64,000 nucleotides of DNA from Deltaproteobacteria bacterium (GTDB taxonomy: Bacteria; Myxococcota_A; UBA9042; PHBI01): contig WYBB01000041.1 in NCBI GenBank assembly GCA_011526585.1, positions 1 to 64,000 on the forward strand. The letters are read 5' to 3'. This document shows positions 38,204 through 48,727 of this stretch, one piece after another. Below the pieces are notes generated by a model that did not search any database, was not told the origin of the DNA, and saw only the letters and a list, made by a program, of their open reading frames with translations. Each line of letters opens with the position of its first letter. The first letter of the stretch is position 1. The position numbers and the translations under genes are program-made.

Positions 38204-40837
38204 TCAGCGCTCGGCGCGCGCGCGGGACGCGAGCTCCCAACGATCGATGACGTTGCCTTGGAAGTCCTTGGCGATCCACGTGATCCGCGTCGCGGCGGCG
38301 TCGCGCTCGACGCGCATCAGCGCGTAGTGATGGCCGACGTGATCGCGATCCATCGGCCAACGACCGGTGACGTGTCGATCGAGTCGACCACCCGCGCCGC
38401 CGACGACGAGGTAGCGCACGCCGTTGCGATCCATCCTTTGATAGGTGTGGGCGTGGCCGGCGATGACGAGGTCGACGCCGCCGCGCTCGAAGACCGGCAC
38501 CCACGCGTCGCGCACCCACTTCTCGCCGTCGTAGCGCGAGCGCGGCGAGTCCCAGCGGTTGGTGAACGGCGCCTTGTGGAAGGTGACGACGCGCAGCGGC
38601 GCCTGGCGCGCGTCGGCCCCGGCGAGCTCGGCCTCGAGCCAGCTCGTCTGCTCCGGCACGCGGCGGGCGTCGGCCTCGCTGTCGAGCACGATGAAGCGCA
38701 CGCCCGCGCGCGTAAAGGCGTACCAGTGGCCATTGCCGGGCAGCGGCACGTAGGCGTGCGCCAGCGCGCCGTCGCCGTCGTGATTGCCGCGCGCGACGGC
38801 GATCGGCGTCGACTGCGCGAAGCCGTCGAGCGACAGCGGCGAGAACCACTCGGTCTGCCACTCGCGCAGCTCGTGGCCGCGCTGCACGATGTCGCCCGGC
38901 ATGATGACGAGGTCGGGCGCGGCGCCGGCGAGCAGCGGGATCACCTGGCGGAAGGTGCTCCAGCCGTGTTGGTTGTCGGCGAGCCAGGCGATGGTGAGCG
39001 GCTCGGTGTCGGGCGCCGGCGCGCGGAAACGCCAGGTCGGCGAGGCCTCGCCGGCGAGCTCGATGCGATAGGCGTAGCGGACGCCGCGCGCGAGCGGTCC
39101 GAGCACGGCGCGGTGCACCTGGTGGCGCTTGTCGATGCTGGTCGACTCGAGCGTGGAGAGCGCGCGCGAGGGGCCATCGGCGGGATCTTGCGGGCCCCAG
39201 ACGACGAGCGGAGCGACGTTGGCGCGGTCGGTCTCGAAGACGAGCACGAGCTCGTCGAGCCCCTGGCCGGGCATGAGCACGGGCAGCTTCGACAGGCGCA
39301 CCGGGCCGGTCTCGATCGGCGCGAGCGCGAGCGAGATGCGGTCGAGGGCGACCTCGTTCTTGCCGCCTTCGCGCTCGAGCGCGTTGAAGGTGACCTCGAG
39401 CTGGCGGGCCCCGGGCGGGAGCGGGCCGCGCGCAGCGAGCTCGTGCCACTCGGCGCCATCGACCGAGAGCGAGCGCAGCGACGCGAGCGAGGCGCCGTCC
39501 GCACCGAGGAAGCGCACGAGGAGGGTGCCGCGATCGCCGAAGCGGCCGCGGCCATCCTTGCGCCTGACGCGCGCGCTGGCCGAGACGGCGAAGCCGGCGT
39601 CGCCGACCGCGGCGGGCAGCGCGACGACCTGGCGCAGCGCGTAGTCGCCGCGGCGCCCGGACACGGCCAGGCCCTCGGCGCCGGCGGCCGATGCGACGAC
39701 GGCGTCGCCGGTGAGGACCCAGGGGCCGAGCTGCGCCTGGTCGAAGCCACCGTTATGGAGGAGCTCGCGCCCGACCACGTCGCCGGGATCGGCGCCGTCC
39801 GACATCGGCAGGACCTCGATCGGGGCGCTGACCTTGCGGCTCGGGTCTGCGACCCAGCGCAGCTCGAGCTGCTGGCGCCCAGGGGTGAGGCCGTGCGCCA
39901 GCGCGCCGTGCACCTGGCCGGCGTCGCAGGCGACCCGGCCGAGGATGATCTCGGTCGCGCTCTCGTCGCCGGGTCCAGGCGCGGCGCCGCGGAGCACGAG
40001 CTCGACCTCGCCCGCGGGCGGCGAGACGCGGAAGCGGGTGACGAACGGCTGGCCGGGGGAGAGCGCGGCCGGCGGTGGCGAGGACCACGCCAGAAGCGGC
40101 GCCTCGGGGCGCGGCAGGCCGGCGGCGCGCGCGGCGCCGAGGTGCTGCACGTGGCTCTCGCGCATGGCCCCGGTGCGCACCTGCAGCGAGGCGAGGCGCA
40201 CGCCGGGGTGCGGGCGCTCGTCGTCGGCGAAGAGGAGGAGCTCGGGCTCGAGCGCCCAACGCGAGTCGACGATCTCGGTCCTGACGCGGCGCACCATGAC
40301 GCCGTCGACGAAGGCGCTCACGGTCTTGTCGGCTTCGTCGACGACCATCGCGACGCGGTGCCAGACGCCCGCGTCGATGACGCCGCCGTGTGCGCCGGCG
40401 AGGCCGAGCCCGCGCGCGCGGTCGGCGACGAGCTCTGCGCCGTCGTCGTTCCACGGGTCGGTCTGCACGAGCGGCGCGGTCTTCCAGGCGGGCGGCCTGG
40501 ACTTCCTGCGCGCGCCGGCGCGCGCCGACGGCGGCTCGCCGATCATCACGTCCATCACCACCGTCCAGCGTCCCTCGTAGCCGGGCCCGCGCAGCGTGAA
40601 GGCGATCGGCACGTGCACGCGCCCACCGGGCTCGACGCGCAGGACCTCGGTCTCGGTGCCATCGAAGGTGACCCGCTCGAAGCGCGCGCTCTCGGGCGGG
40701 GCGACGGTGAGCGCCTCGCCGCCGACCGCGCTCGCGAGGGTGCCGTCGAGCTCCCAGTGCGCGACCGTGGGGACGGCTTCTTCGGGCGCGGCGAAGAGCG
40801 CGAGCTGCAGGGCGAGGGTCCACATCGGCGGCATCAT
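38204..40837 (-). CDS. secreted LamG-domain metallophosphatase (purple-acid-phosphatase-like)
   Basis: An 877-residue protein with a short N-terminal hydrophobic signal ('MWTLALQLALFAAPEEA'). Residues ~25-230 look like a LamG/concanavalin fold ('VAHWELDGTLASAVGGEAL', 'WHRVAMVVDEADKTVSAFVDG'). The middle contains beta-sandwich regions, one like the N-terminal domain of purple acid phosphatases ('GVRYAYRIELAGE'). The last ~280 residues are a calcineurin-type phosphatase: 'LADNQHGW', 'IMPGDIVQRG', 'VARGNHDGDG', 'TFHKAPF' and 'IAGHAHTYQR'. Starts at 40837, 40834 and 40825 are all possible. It is first in the ten-gene minus-strand run. Confidence 0.85.
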   Translation of the reverse strand: MMPPMWTLALQLALFAAPEEAVPTVAHWELDGTLASAVGGEALTVAPPESARFERVTFDGTETEVLRVEPGGRVHVPIAFTLRGPGYEGRWTVVMDVMIGEPPSARAGARRKSRPPAWKTAPLVQTDPWNDDGAELVADRARGLGLAGAHGGVIDAGVWHRVAMVVDEADKTVSAFVDGVMVRRVRTEIVDSRWALEPELLLFADDERPHPGVRLASLQVRTGAMRESHVQHLGAARAAGLPRPEAPLLAWSSPPPAALSPGQPFVTRFRVSPPAGEVELVLRGAAPGPGDESATEIILGRVACDAGQVHGALAHGLTPGRQQLELRWVADPSRKVSAPIEVLPMSDGADPGDVVGRELLHNGGFDQAQLGPWVLTGDAVVASAAGAEGLAVSGRRGDYALRQVVALPAAVGDAGFAVSASARVRRKDGRGRFGDRGTLLVRFLGADGASLASLRSLSVDGAEWHELAARGPLPPGARQLEVTFNALEREGGKNEVALDRISLALAPIETGPVRLSKLPVLMPGQGLDELVLVFETDRANVAPLVVWGPQDPADGPSRALSTLESTSIDKRHQVHRAVLGPLARGVRYAYRIELAGEASPTWRFRAPAPDTEPLTIAWLADNQHGWSTFRQVIPLLAGAAPDLVIMPGDIVQRGHELREWQTEWFSPLSLDGFAQSTPIAVARGNHDGDGALAHAYVPLPGNGHWYAFTRAGVRFIVLDSEADARRVPEQTSWLEAELAGADARQAPLRVVTFHKAPFTNRWDSPRSRYDGEKWVRDAWVPVFERGGVDLVIAGHAHTYQRMDRNGVRYLVVGGAGGRLDRHVTGRWPMDRDHVGHHYALMRVERDAAATRITWIAKDFQGNVIDRWELASRARAER

Positions 40838-40865
40838 CCCCAGCGCGGCGCCGAGCTGTCCAGTT

Positions 40866-40895
40866 TTGCCGGCGCGCGCCGGTGACAATGATAAT
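40866..40895 (+). promoter_or_regulatory. candidate promoter for the Nudix gene, overlapping a 14-bp palindrome
   Basis: TTGCCG (40866-40871) and GATAAT (40890-40895) are separated by 18 bp in the 130-bp divergent region. The perfect palindrome CCGGCGCGCGCCGG (40869-40882) overlaps the -35 box and could be an operator. The stretch 40884-40918 is strikingly AT-rich for this sequence. Confidence 0.35.
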
Positions 40896-40967
40896 GATGT
40901 AGTGATTCTTACGATTTGCGGCGCGTGCTTTGTTGACACCAGGCACCGCGCGGACGATGTCCTCGCC

Positions 40968-41507
40968 ATGATCGTTTTCGACGACGCGTCGGCTCCCGCG
41001 GAGGAGATCCTGCTCGAAGGCCGTTTCCTCCAGGCCGTTCGGCGGGGCCAGTGGGAGTACGTGCGGCGCAAGAACACGAGCGGCGTGGTGATCGTCGTCG
41101 CGCTGACCCCCGAGGACGAGCTCATCCTGGTCGAGCAGTTCCGCCCGCCGGTCGGCGCGCGCGTCATCGAGCTGCCGGCCGGACTGGCGGGCGACATCGC
41201 CGGCCACGAGCACGAGGCGCTGGCGCGAGCGGCCGCGCGCGAGCTCGAGGAGGAGACCGGCTATCGGGCCGGCCGCATCGAGGAGCTCACCGCCGGGCCG
41301 GTCTCCGCCGGCCTGACCAGCGAGGTCGTCACCTTCTTCCGCGCGCACGATCTCACGCGTATCGACGATGGCGGCGGCGATCACACCGAGGACATCGAGG
41401 TCCACCACGTCGGCCGCGCGGTGATCGCCGGGTGGCTCGCCGAGCGCCAACGGAGCGGTGTGCTGGTCGATCCCAAGGTCTTCGCGGCGCTCTACTTCCT
41501 CGGCTGA
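40968..41507 (+). CDS. Nudix hydrolase (ADP-ribose pyrophosphatase-like)
   Basis: A 179-residue hydrolase of nucleoside diphosphate-X compounds. The Nudix box is 'EALARAAARELEEETGY', with the RELEEETG core intact and the leading Gly shifted. 'VVIVVALTPEDELILVEQFRPPVGARVIELPAGL' is typical of ADP-ribose pyrophosphatases. The ATG at 40968 gives the family N-terminus; the frame upstream runs through the divergent gene. The primase-like gene follows after 12 bp. Confidence 0.9.
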   Translation: MIVFDDASAPAEEILLEGRFLQAVRRGQWEYVRRKNTSGVVIVVALTPEDELILVEQFRPPVGARVIELPAGLAGDIAGHEHEALARAAARELEEETGYRAGRIEELTAGPVSAGLTSEVVTFFRAHDLTRIDDGGGDHTEDIEVHHVGRAVIAGWLAERQRSGVLVDPKVFAALYFLG

Positions 41508-41519
41508 GGACGAGCGGCG

Positions 41520-42680
41520 ATGGTGTCACGACAGCTCTTCTCGGTCGTGAGCTTCGGTCGCGTCTTCGATGTGCACCCCGCGGCCGACGCGCTGACGCTC
41601 GATGAGCTCGGCCAGGCGCTCACGCGCTTCCAGCTCAAGCTCGAGCTCGCGCGCCGCGAGGAGCGTGACCTCGAGCGTGCCCGCCACGCGCGTGACGCGT
41701 TCATACGCGGCCAGAGCGCGATCGGCCCGATGGCCAAGCGCTTCGAGCGCCACCTCGGCCGGCATGCCGACAGCGCCGATCCCGGCGAGCGCGCCGCGGA
41801 GGCCCTGGCCGATCTCGAGCGCGAGATCCGCCGCGAGGCCAAGCAGGACCTGCGCCTGTGGGCCCCGGCCCTCTTCGCCCCCGGCGCCCGGCGCGAAGAC
41901 GAAAACGTCGTGCACCTCTCGGCGCTGGTCCTCGACTTCGATCGCGGGGCGACCCCCGAGGTGCTGCGCGACCTCTTCGCCGACGTCTTCCACCTCGCGC
42001 ACTCGACCTGGTCCCACACCCCCGAGCGCCCGAAGCTCCGCCTCGTGATCCCGCTGTCCGCGCCGGTGCACCCCGACGACTACGCAGCGATCTGGCACCA
42101 CGCCGACGAGCGCACCGGCAAGCTCGCCGATCCGACCGGCCGCGCGCTCGCTCGCGCCTGGGCCCTGCCGGCCGTACCCCACCCCGACCGCCCACGCCTC
42201 GCCTGGACCCACCACGCCCCGCTCTTCGATCCTTTCGCGCGCGGCCTCGCCGCGAGACCCGAGCCCACCCCCGCGCCGAGCCCGACCCACGCCTCGCTCA
42301 TGCGCCTCGATCCCGGCGAGACCTACCTGCCTCCGAACACCACGCTCGAACCGCACCCCCAACCATCGCCGACCTTCGATCCCTGGGACGGCGGCGCCCC
42401 GTCTCCCGCTCCCCCTCCCCCTCCCGCTCCCGTACCAACCGGGCGGCCACAAGGGCCGCCTCTACACCACGTCACCCCCGCCGAACCCGTGCCCGTGCCC
42501 GTGCCCGCGCCCGTGCCCGCGCCCGACCCCACACCCACCCCTACACCCGAACCCACCCCCGACCCCCCGCCTCCCTCCACCCCCGACCCCCCGCCTCCTG
42601 CCCCCACCCTCGAAGCCCGCCTCGAAGCCCTCGAGGCCCGCGTCAAAGCCCTCGAATCGATCCTCGCCGACTACCTCTGA
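41520..42680 (+). CDS. primase-polymerase (AEP)-like protein with Pro-rich tail and terminal coiled coil
   Basis: A 386-residue protein. Residues ~110-225 resemble archaeo-eukaryotic-primase domains of phage and plasmid replication proteins: 'LVLDFDRG' (Asp139, Asp141; motif I), 'STWSHTPERPKLRLVIPLSAPV' with His166 (motif II, SxH) and 'LADPTGR' with Asp204 (motif III). All three expected catalytic positions are filled, so activity is possible. No helicase or zinc domain follows. Residues ~245-360 are Pro-rich repeats (PVPVPAPVPA, PTPTPTPEPTP), and the last ~25 form a short coiled coil. It sits between Nudix and aminopeptidase genes with no mobile-element genes nearby. Similarity is judged by eye. 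Confidence 0.6.
   Translation: MVSRQLFSVVSFGRVFDVHPAADALTLDELGQALTRFQLKLELARREERDLERARHARDAFIRGQSAIGPMAKRFERHLGRHADSADPGERAAEALADLEREIRREAKQDLRLWAPALFAPGARREDENVVHLSALVLDFDRGATPEVLRDLFADVFHLAHSTWSHTPERPKLRLVIPLSAPVHPDDYAAIWHHADERTGKLADPTGRALARAWALPAVPHPDRPRLAWTHHAPLFDPFARGLAARPEPTPAPSPTHASLMRLDPGETYLPPNTTLEPHPQPSPTFDPWDGGAPSPAPPPPPAPVPTGRPQGPPLHHVTPAEPVPVPVPAPVPAPDPTPTPTPEPTPDPPPPSTPDPPPPAPTLEARLEALEARVKALESILADYL
42480..42600 (+). repeat. low-complexity Pro-rich coding repeat
   Basis: Short tandem units of the form CCCGTG/CCCGCG and ACCCCC encode the PVPA and PTPE runs in the tail of the primase-like protein. Hexamer slippage would change linker length without a frameshift. Confidence 0.7.
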
Positions 42681-42777
42681 GCGTCGCGCCACGACTTCTG
42701 CTATGGTCCGCCCCGCCGAGGCCGGTCGCTGCGCGCGCCCGCCTCCCCGCGCCCCTCTTGCCCGCGAGCACACGCCC

Positions 42778-44610
42778 ATGACCACGGCGACCGCCACCGA
42801 CCAGGCCCCCGACGCCCCCCGACGCCTCGCGCTCATCCGCGCCGAGATGGCCCGTCGCGGCCTCGACTTCCTCCTCGTGCCCTCCTCGGACGCCCACCAG
42901 TCGGAGTACCTGCCCGCCGCCTGGCAGCGCCGCGCCTGGCTCACCGGCTTCACCGGCTCGATGGGCAACGCCGTCGTCGGCCTCGACGGCGCCTGGCTCT
43001 GGGCCGACTCGCGCTACTGGCTCCAGGCCGAGCGCGAGCTCGATCCAAACGCCTTCACCCTCATGCGCCAGGGCCAGCACGAGGTCCCGTCGATCGCCCG
43101 CTTCCTCGCCGACCTCGCCGCCGGCCGCAAGGTCGGCTACGACCCCGCGCTGCACTCGCCCGCCGAGGCCAAGGACCTCGCCGACGCCGTCACCTCGGCC
43201 GGCGGCGCCCTCGTCGCCACCGCCGACAACCTCGTCGACCTCGCCTGGGCCGACCGCCCCGCCCTGCCGAGCGATCCGATCGAAGCCTGGCCCGAGGCCT
43301 ACTCCGGCCGCGCCGTCGCCGACAAGCTCGCCCACATCCGCGACGGCCTCGCCCCACACGGCGCCGATCACCTCGTCATCACGACCCTCGACGAGATCGC
43401 CTGGACCTTCGACATCCGCGGCAAGGACGTCGACTTCAACCCGGTCGCCGTCGCCTGGGCCATCGTCTCGCGCGCGCCCGCCGCCGCGACCCTCTTCATC
43501 GCGCCCACCAAGGTCCCGGCCGCCGTCGCCGAGCACCTCGGTCGCGCCGGCGTCACCGTCGCCCCCTACGACGCCTTCGAGCCCGCGCTCTCCGCGCTTT
43601 CCGGCAAGGTCCTCGTCGACAAGGACCACGGCAACCAGGCGATCCTCGACCGCCTCGCCCAGGCCGGCGTGCGCTACACCCTCGCGCGCAGTCCGGTGCT
43701 CCTCGCGCGCGCGAAGAAGAACCCGACCGAGATCAACGGCATGCGCAACGCCCACGTGCGCGACGGCGTCGCGGTCTCGCGCTTCCTCACCTGGCTCGGC
43801 GAGAACTGGCGCGGCCTCGGCGAGGTCTCCGTCGCCGCGCATCTCGAAGACTTCCGCCGTGAAAACGAGCTCTTCCGCGGCCTCTCCTTCGACACCATCG
43901 CGGGCTACGCCGGCCACGGCGCCATCGTGCACTACCGCGCCACCGCCGAGACCGACCAGCCGCTCGGCGACGAGGCCCTCTTCCTGCTCGACTCCGGCGC
44001 GCAGTACCTCGACGGCACCACCGACATCACGCGCACCATCCACCTCGGCACGCCGAGCGCGATCGAGCGCGAGCACTACACCCGCGTGCTCCGCGGCCAC
44101 CTCGCGCTCCGCCGCGCCACCTTCCCGCGCGGCACCACCGGCACGCACCTCGACGCCTTCGCCCGCGCCCCGCTCTGGCAGGCCGGCCTCAACTACGGCC
44201 ACGGCACCGGCCACGGCGTCGGCTGCTACCTCTCGGTGCACCAGGGCCCGCACCGCGTCTCGCCCTCCCTCAACGACGTCGCGCTCGAGCCCGGCATGGT
44301 GCTGTCGAACGAGCCCGGCCTCTACCTCGCCGATCGCTACGGGATCCGCATCGAGAACCTGCTCGTCGTCGTCGCCGCCGACGAGCTCTCGCGCGACAAC
44401 CCCTTCGGCCCGTTCTACGCCTTCGACGACCTCACGCTCGTGCCCTACTGCAGAAAGCTCATCGAGCCCTCGCAGCTCGACGCGACCGAGCGCGCGCAGG
44501 TCGACGCCTACCACGCCCGCGTGCGCGACGCGCTCCTGCCCCACCTCGACCGACACGCCGATCACGAGCGCGTGCGCGCCTGGCTCCTCGCCGAGACCGC
44601 CCCCCTCTGA
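42778..44610 (+). CDS. aminopeptidase P family protein (Xaa-Pro aminopeptidase, M24B)
   Basis: A 610-residue enzyme of the long form resembling human XPNPEP1 (three domains: two creatinase-like N-terminal domains and a pita-bread catalytic domain). The opening 'LIRAEMARRGLDFLLVPSSDAHQSEYLP' is typical. All metal ligands are visible: 'LLDSGAQYLDGTTDITRTI' (two Asp), 'GHGTGHGVGCYLSVHQGP' (His), 'SNEPGLY' (Glu) and 'IRIENLLVV' (Glu). It removes N-terminal residues preceding proline, in the cytosol. The ATG at 42778 is preferred; an in-frame ATG at 42703 would add a 25-residue Arg/Pro-rich leader. Confidence 0.95.
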   Translation: MTTATATDQAPDAPRRLALIRAEMARRGLDFLLVPSSDAHQSEYLPAAWQRRAWLTGFTGSMGNAVVGLDGAWLWADSRYWLQAERELDPNAFTLMRQGQHEVPSIARFLADLAAGRKVGYDPALHSPAEAKDLADAVTSAGGALVATADNLVDLAWADRPALPSDPIEAWPEAYSGRAVADKLAHIRDGLAPHGADHLVITTLDEIAWTFDIRGKDVDFNPVAVAWAIVSRAPAAATLFIAPTKVPAAVAEHLGRAGVTVAPYDAFEPALSALSGKVLVDKDHGNQAILDRLAQAGVRYTLARSPVLLARAKKNPTEINGMRNAHVRDGVAVSRFLTWLGENWRGLGEVSVAAHLEDFRRENELFRGLSFDTIAGYAGHGAIVHYRATAETDQPLGDEALFLLDSGAQYLDGTTDITRTIHLGTPSAIEREHYTRVLRGHLALRRATFPRGTTGTHLDAFARAPLWQAGLNYGHGTGHGVGCYLSVHQGPHRVSPSLNDVALEPGMVLSNEPGLYLADRYGIRIENLLVVVAADELSRDNPFGPFYAFDDLTLVPYCRKLIEPSQLDATERAQVDAYHARVRDALLPHLDRHADHERVRAWLLAETAPL

Positions 44611-44633
44611 GCGCCGCGCCCGGAGCCCCGACC

Positions 44634-46649
44634 ATGCTCGACCCGCACGCCCGCACGCCCTGGCTCGCGCTCGGCCTCCTCTTCGCCGCCTGCGCCGACG
44701 ACCCCGCCCCAGGCACGAGTGACTCGACCGCCGCGGCCGACAGCGGCGCGCCGGACGGCAACGATCCCGGCCCGGAGACCACACCCGAGGTGCCGCTCGC
44801 CTTCTGCCAGGGCGAGACCCGCTTCGCCTGGGATCCCGACGACGACACCTTCCTCGCCGCCTTCCCGAGCGACGTCCTCACCCGCGACGACCCGAGCGCG
44901 CGCACCGGGCTCCGCGTGAGCCTGGCCGGCCCGGACGCCGAGGCCCCTGCCCCGCGCTGGCTCGCCGAGGAGCCCGCCTTCTTCCAGAGCGTCTGGCGCC
45001 AGCTCGAGGGCCTCGACGGCTTCGGGATCTCGGCCGGCGTCGTGCTGCGCTTCTCCGCCCCGCTCGCAGCGCCACCCAGCGGCTCGGACACCGCGGAGTC
45101 CGACCAGGTCCTGCTCCTCGATCTCGACGCCGGGACGGCCGTGCCCTTCGAGGCCGAGGTCCTCGACGACGGCAAGACCTTCGTGCTCTGGCCGATGCGC
45201 CCGCTCAGCGAAGCCACGCGCCACGCCGCGGTCATCACGCGCCGCCTCCTCGATCGCGACGGCGCCTGCGTCGCCCCCTCGGAGCCGCTCATCGCGCTCC
45301 TGTCCGGCACCGCCGACGCACCTCGGCTCACCCGCCTCCAGCCGGCCTTCGACACCCTCCGCGCCGCGCTCGCCGCGCGCTCGCTCGCGCCCGACGACGT
45401 CTCCGCGGCGACCGTCTTCACGACCCAGGACGTCTCGGGCCCGACGCTCGCCCAGCGCGCCCACCTCGCCGCGGCGTCCTACACGTGGAAGGCCGACCCC
45501 ACCTGCAGCACGCGCGGCGCGCTCACGACCTGCCAGGGCGATCTCGTCGCCCACGACTATCGTGTGCACGGCCACCTCGGACAGGTCAGCGCGCCCGAGT
45601 ACCAGCCCGCGAGCTATCGCCTGCCGGTGCACGTCTGGCTCCCGGCCGAGCGCCCCTCACCCGCCCCGCTCCTCGTCTTCGGCCACGGCCTCGGCGGCTC
45701 CGCGCGCCAGGCCGAGGACCTCGCCGCCTTCGCCGCCGAGCTCGGCCTCGCCACCGTCGCCATCAGCGCCCCGTCGCACGGCGATCACCCGACCGCGACC
45801 TCCAGCGATCCGCAGACCGTCTTCACCTCGTTTTTCGGCATCGACCTCACCACGTTCTCGATCGACGGCTACGTCTTCCGCGAGAACCTCCGCCAGGCCG
45901 CCTTCGACAAGCTCCAGGTCCTGGCCCTCCTCGCCGCCGAGCCCGACCTCGACGGTGACGGCGCGGCCGATCTCGACCCGACCCGGGTCGCCTACTGGGG
46001 CGTCTCGCTCGGCGGGATCCTCGGCCCCAACTTCGTCGCCATGAGCGAGACCGATCTCGCGGTCTTCTCGATCGCCGGCGCCCGCCTCGTCTCGGTCGTC
46101 AGCGACGCCGACGACTTCAAGCAGATGTTCGATCTGCTCGCCACGATCTCCGGCGGGCGCGACAACCTTCTGCGCCAGGCCCCCGTCGCGCAGGCGCTCA
46201 TCGACGGCGCCGACCCGGCCTTCTGGTCAGCGCGCATGGCGTCGCTGGCGGCCGATCCCGAGCGCGCCGCCCCCGCCCCGCACGTGCTCGTGCAGATGGT
46301 CATGAACGACTCGACCGTGCCCAACGTCGCCACGCGCGCCATGGCCCGCGCGCTCGCCGCCCCTCAGATCCCCACGGTGATCACCCCGGTCGACGGCCTC
46401 ACGGCCGAGCCCGCCGCGCCGGTCAGCGCCAACCTCGAGGGCGCCGTCACGGCCGGCCTCTTCCAGTTCGATCGCTACTCGACGAGCCCCGGCGGACGCG
46501 CACGCACCGCGACCCACGCGGGCGTATTCAACGGCATCGAGGCGATCGATCAGGTGCGCCGGTTCCTCGCGAGCTGGCTCGACGCCGACGCCGATCACCT
46601 GCCGACGATCGTCGACCCCTACGCCGTCTTCGGCACCCCGCCCCTCTGA
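44634..46649 (+). CDS. lipase/hydrolase-like lipoprotein (VolA-type alpha/beta hydrolase)
   Basis: A 671-residue precursor whose signal ends in lipobox FAAC (Cys20), followed by an Asp/Ser/Gly-rich linker. The N-terminal ~200 residues ('FAWDPDDDTFLAAFPSDVLTR', 'VVLRFSAPLAAPP') resemble the N-terminal domain of VolA-like surface lipases. The alpha/beta-hydrolase part has the oxyanion segment 'LLVFGHGLGGSARQAEDLA' and the nucleophile elbow 'YWGVSLGGILG' (GxSxG). A predicted surface-exposed esterase or lipase, substrate unknown. It begins 24 bp after the aminopeptidase stop and is probably co-transcribed. Confidence 0.82.
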   Translation: MLDPHARTPWLALGLLFAACADDPAPGTSDSTAAADSGAPDGNDPGPETTPEVPLAFCQGETRFAWDPDDDTFLAAFPSDVLTRDDPSARTGLRVSLAGPDAEAPAPRWLAEEPAFFQSVWRQLEGLDGFGISAGVVLRFSAPLAAPPSGSDTAESDQVLLLDLDAGTAVPFEAEVLDDGKTFVLWPMRPLSEATRHAAVITRRLLDRDGACVAPSEPLIALLSGTADAPRLTRLQPAFDTLRAALAARSLAPDDVSAATVFTTQDVSGPTLAQRAHLAAASYTWKADPTCSTRGALTTCQGDLVAHDYRVHGHLGQVSAPEYQPASYRLPVHVWLPAERPSPAPLLVFGHGLGGSARQAEDLAAFAAELGLATVAISAPSHGDHPTATSSDPQTVFTSFFGIDLTTFSIDGYVFRENLRQAAFDKLQVLALLAAEPDLDGDGAADLDPTRVAYWGVSLGGILGPNFVAMSETDLAVFSIAGARLVSVVSDADDFKQMFDLLATISGGRDNLLRQAPVAQALIDGADPAFWSARMASLAADPERAAPAPHVLVQMVMNDSTVPNVATRAMARALAAPQIPTVITPVDGLTAEPAAPVSANLEGAVTAGLFQFDRYSTSPGGRARTATHAGVFNGIEAIDQVRRFLASWLDADADHLPTIVDPYAVFGTPPL

Positions 46650-46676
46650 ACGCCGCTCGCGATCGGCAGGCCACGG

Positions 46677-46886
46677 CTACGCCTTCTTGCCGGGAGCCTT
46701 CTGCGCGACCTTGTCCTTGGCCTTGTCGACCTGCTGCTTCACCTTCTGGTTGATCGCGTTGGACGCCTTGGACTGCGCGCGCACCTGGGCGCTCGAGACC
46801 TTGGCCTTGGCCTGCGCCTCGACGCTGTTGACCTTCTGGCGGAAGATTCGGGTGAAGAACCCCACGATCTCGTCCACGATGTTCAT
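46677..46886 (-). CDS. small basic helical protein
   Basis: A 69-residue protein, 'MNIVDEIVGFFTRIFRQKVN' followed by Lys/Ala/Gln-rich helix ('KAKVSSAQVRAQSKASNAIN') and a 'APGKKA' tail. The N-terminal 20 residues are amphipathic and could lie on a membrane; the rest is a highly charged helix. No family recognised. The ATG at 46886 is preferred because the longer in-frame extension is Cys/Arg-rich and unlike protein. It is convergent with the lipase-like gene (27 bp gap). Confidence 0.6.
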   Translation of the reverse strand: MNIVDEIVGFFTRIFRQKVNSVEAQAKAKVSSAQVRAQSKASNAINQKVKQQVDKAKDKVAQKAPGKKA

Positions 46887-47820
46887 CTCGAGTGCCTCGC
46901 CACGGTTGGGGACCGCGGCATTGTGAACGTTTGGCCGCGCCCGGGCAAGCCGCACCTCGTGCGCGCGCACGGCGGCGCACGAGCACCGCACAACGCGCAC
47001 ACGCTCCGCACGGTGCGCGCAATTCACGACCTCGAAACATTCGTTCCACTACACTGGCCATGGGCTCGTGATCCCCCTCCCGCGCCTTCGCCTCCCGAGA
47101 GACGTCGCCGCCGTCGCAAGGTCTGTGAACCGTGACCAAGACCCCATCGGCCACCGCAGAGATCGAGGTCCTGAAAGCCAGGATCCGGACCCTCTCGGAC
47201 CAGATCGCCAGCGCCCGCGATCAGATGGTCGACTGCGTACAGACCATGCGCACCGAGATCTCACACGCGCGCGCCGCGCTCGCACACGGCGGCGATCCCG
47301 ACCCGCACCTCGCCGAGCTCGACCGCCTGGCTGAGCGCGCCCGCACGACGCTCACTGCGCTCGGCCCCACCTCGGCAGCCGGCCCCCACACGCCCGCTCC
47401 ATCGCCGCGTCCCACCCAGCTCCAGAGCTGCGTGCTCGTCGTCGAGGACGAGCCGATGGTCGCCGAGCTCACGCGCCGCATCCTCGCCCAGGCCGGCCAC
47501 CACGTCGTCGTACGCGGCGACGGCCAGGCCGCGATCGACACGATCCGCGCGGGCGAGCACCCGATCCACGTCGTCGTCTCCGACATCGTGATGCCGCGCC
47601 TGAGCGGGCTCGAGCTGACCAAGGTGCTCGCGCACGAGTTCCCCGATCTGCCGGTGCTGCTCGTCTCCGGCTACCCCGAGGACGAGCACCGCCAGGGCGA
47701 CGACACGCTCGCCGTGACCCCGTTCCTCGCCAAGCCGTTCAAGGCCACCGATCTCACCGGCGCCGTCGCCGCGCTGCTCGGCCGTAGCCCCATCGCCGCG
47801 GTCAACGGCGTCGCCAACGC

Positions 47821-48672
<852 letters not shown>

Positions 48673-48727
48673 CTCACGACCTGCCTCTTCGAGCTCCACG
48701 CCCGACCCGACTCATGCACGCCCCATC

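Noticed and set aside
42643..44784. 713-codon minus-strand frame opposite aminopeptidase P
   Set aside because: Gly/Arg/Val-rich antisense shadow; all catalytic motifs of the M24 enzyme lie on the plus strand.
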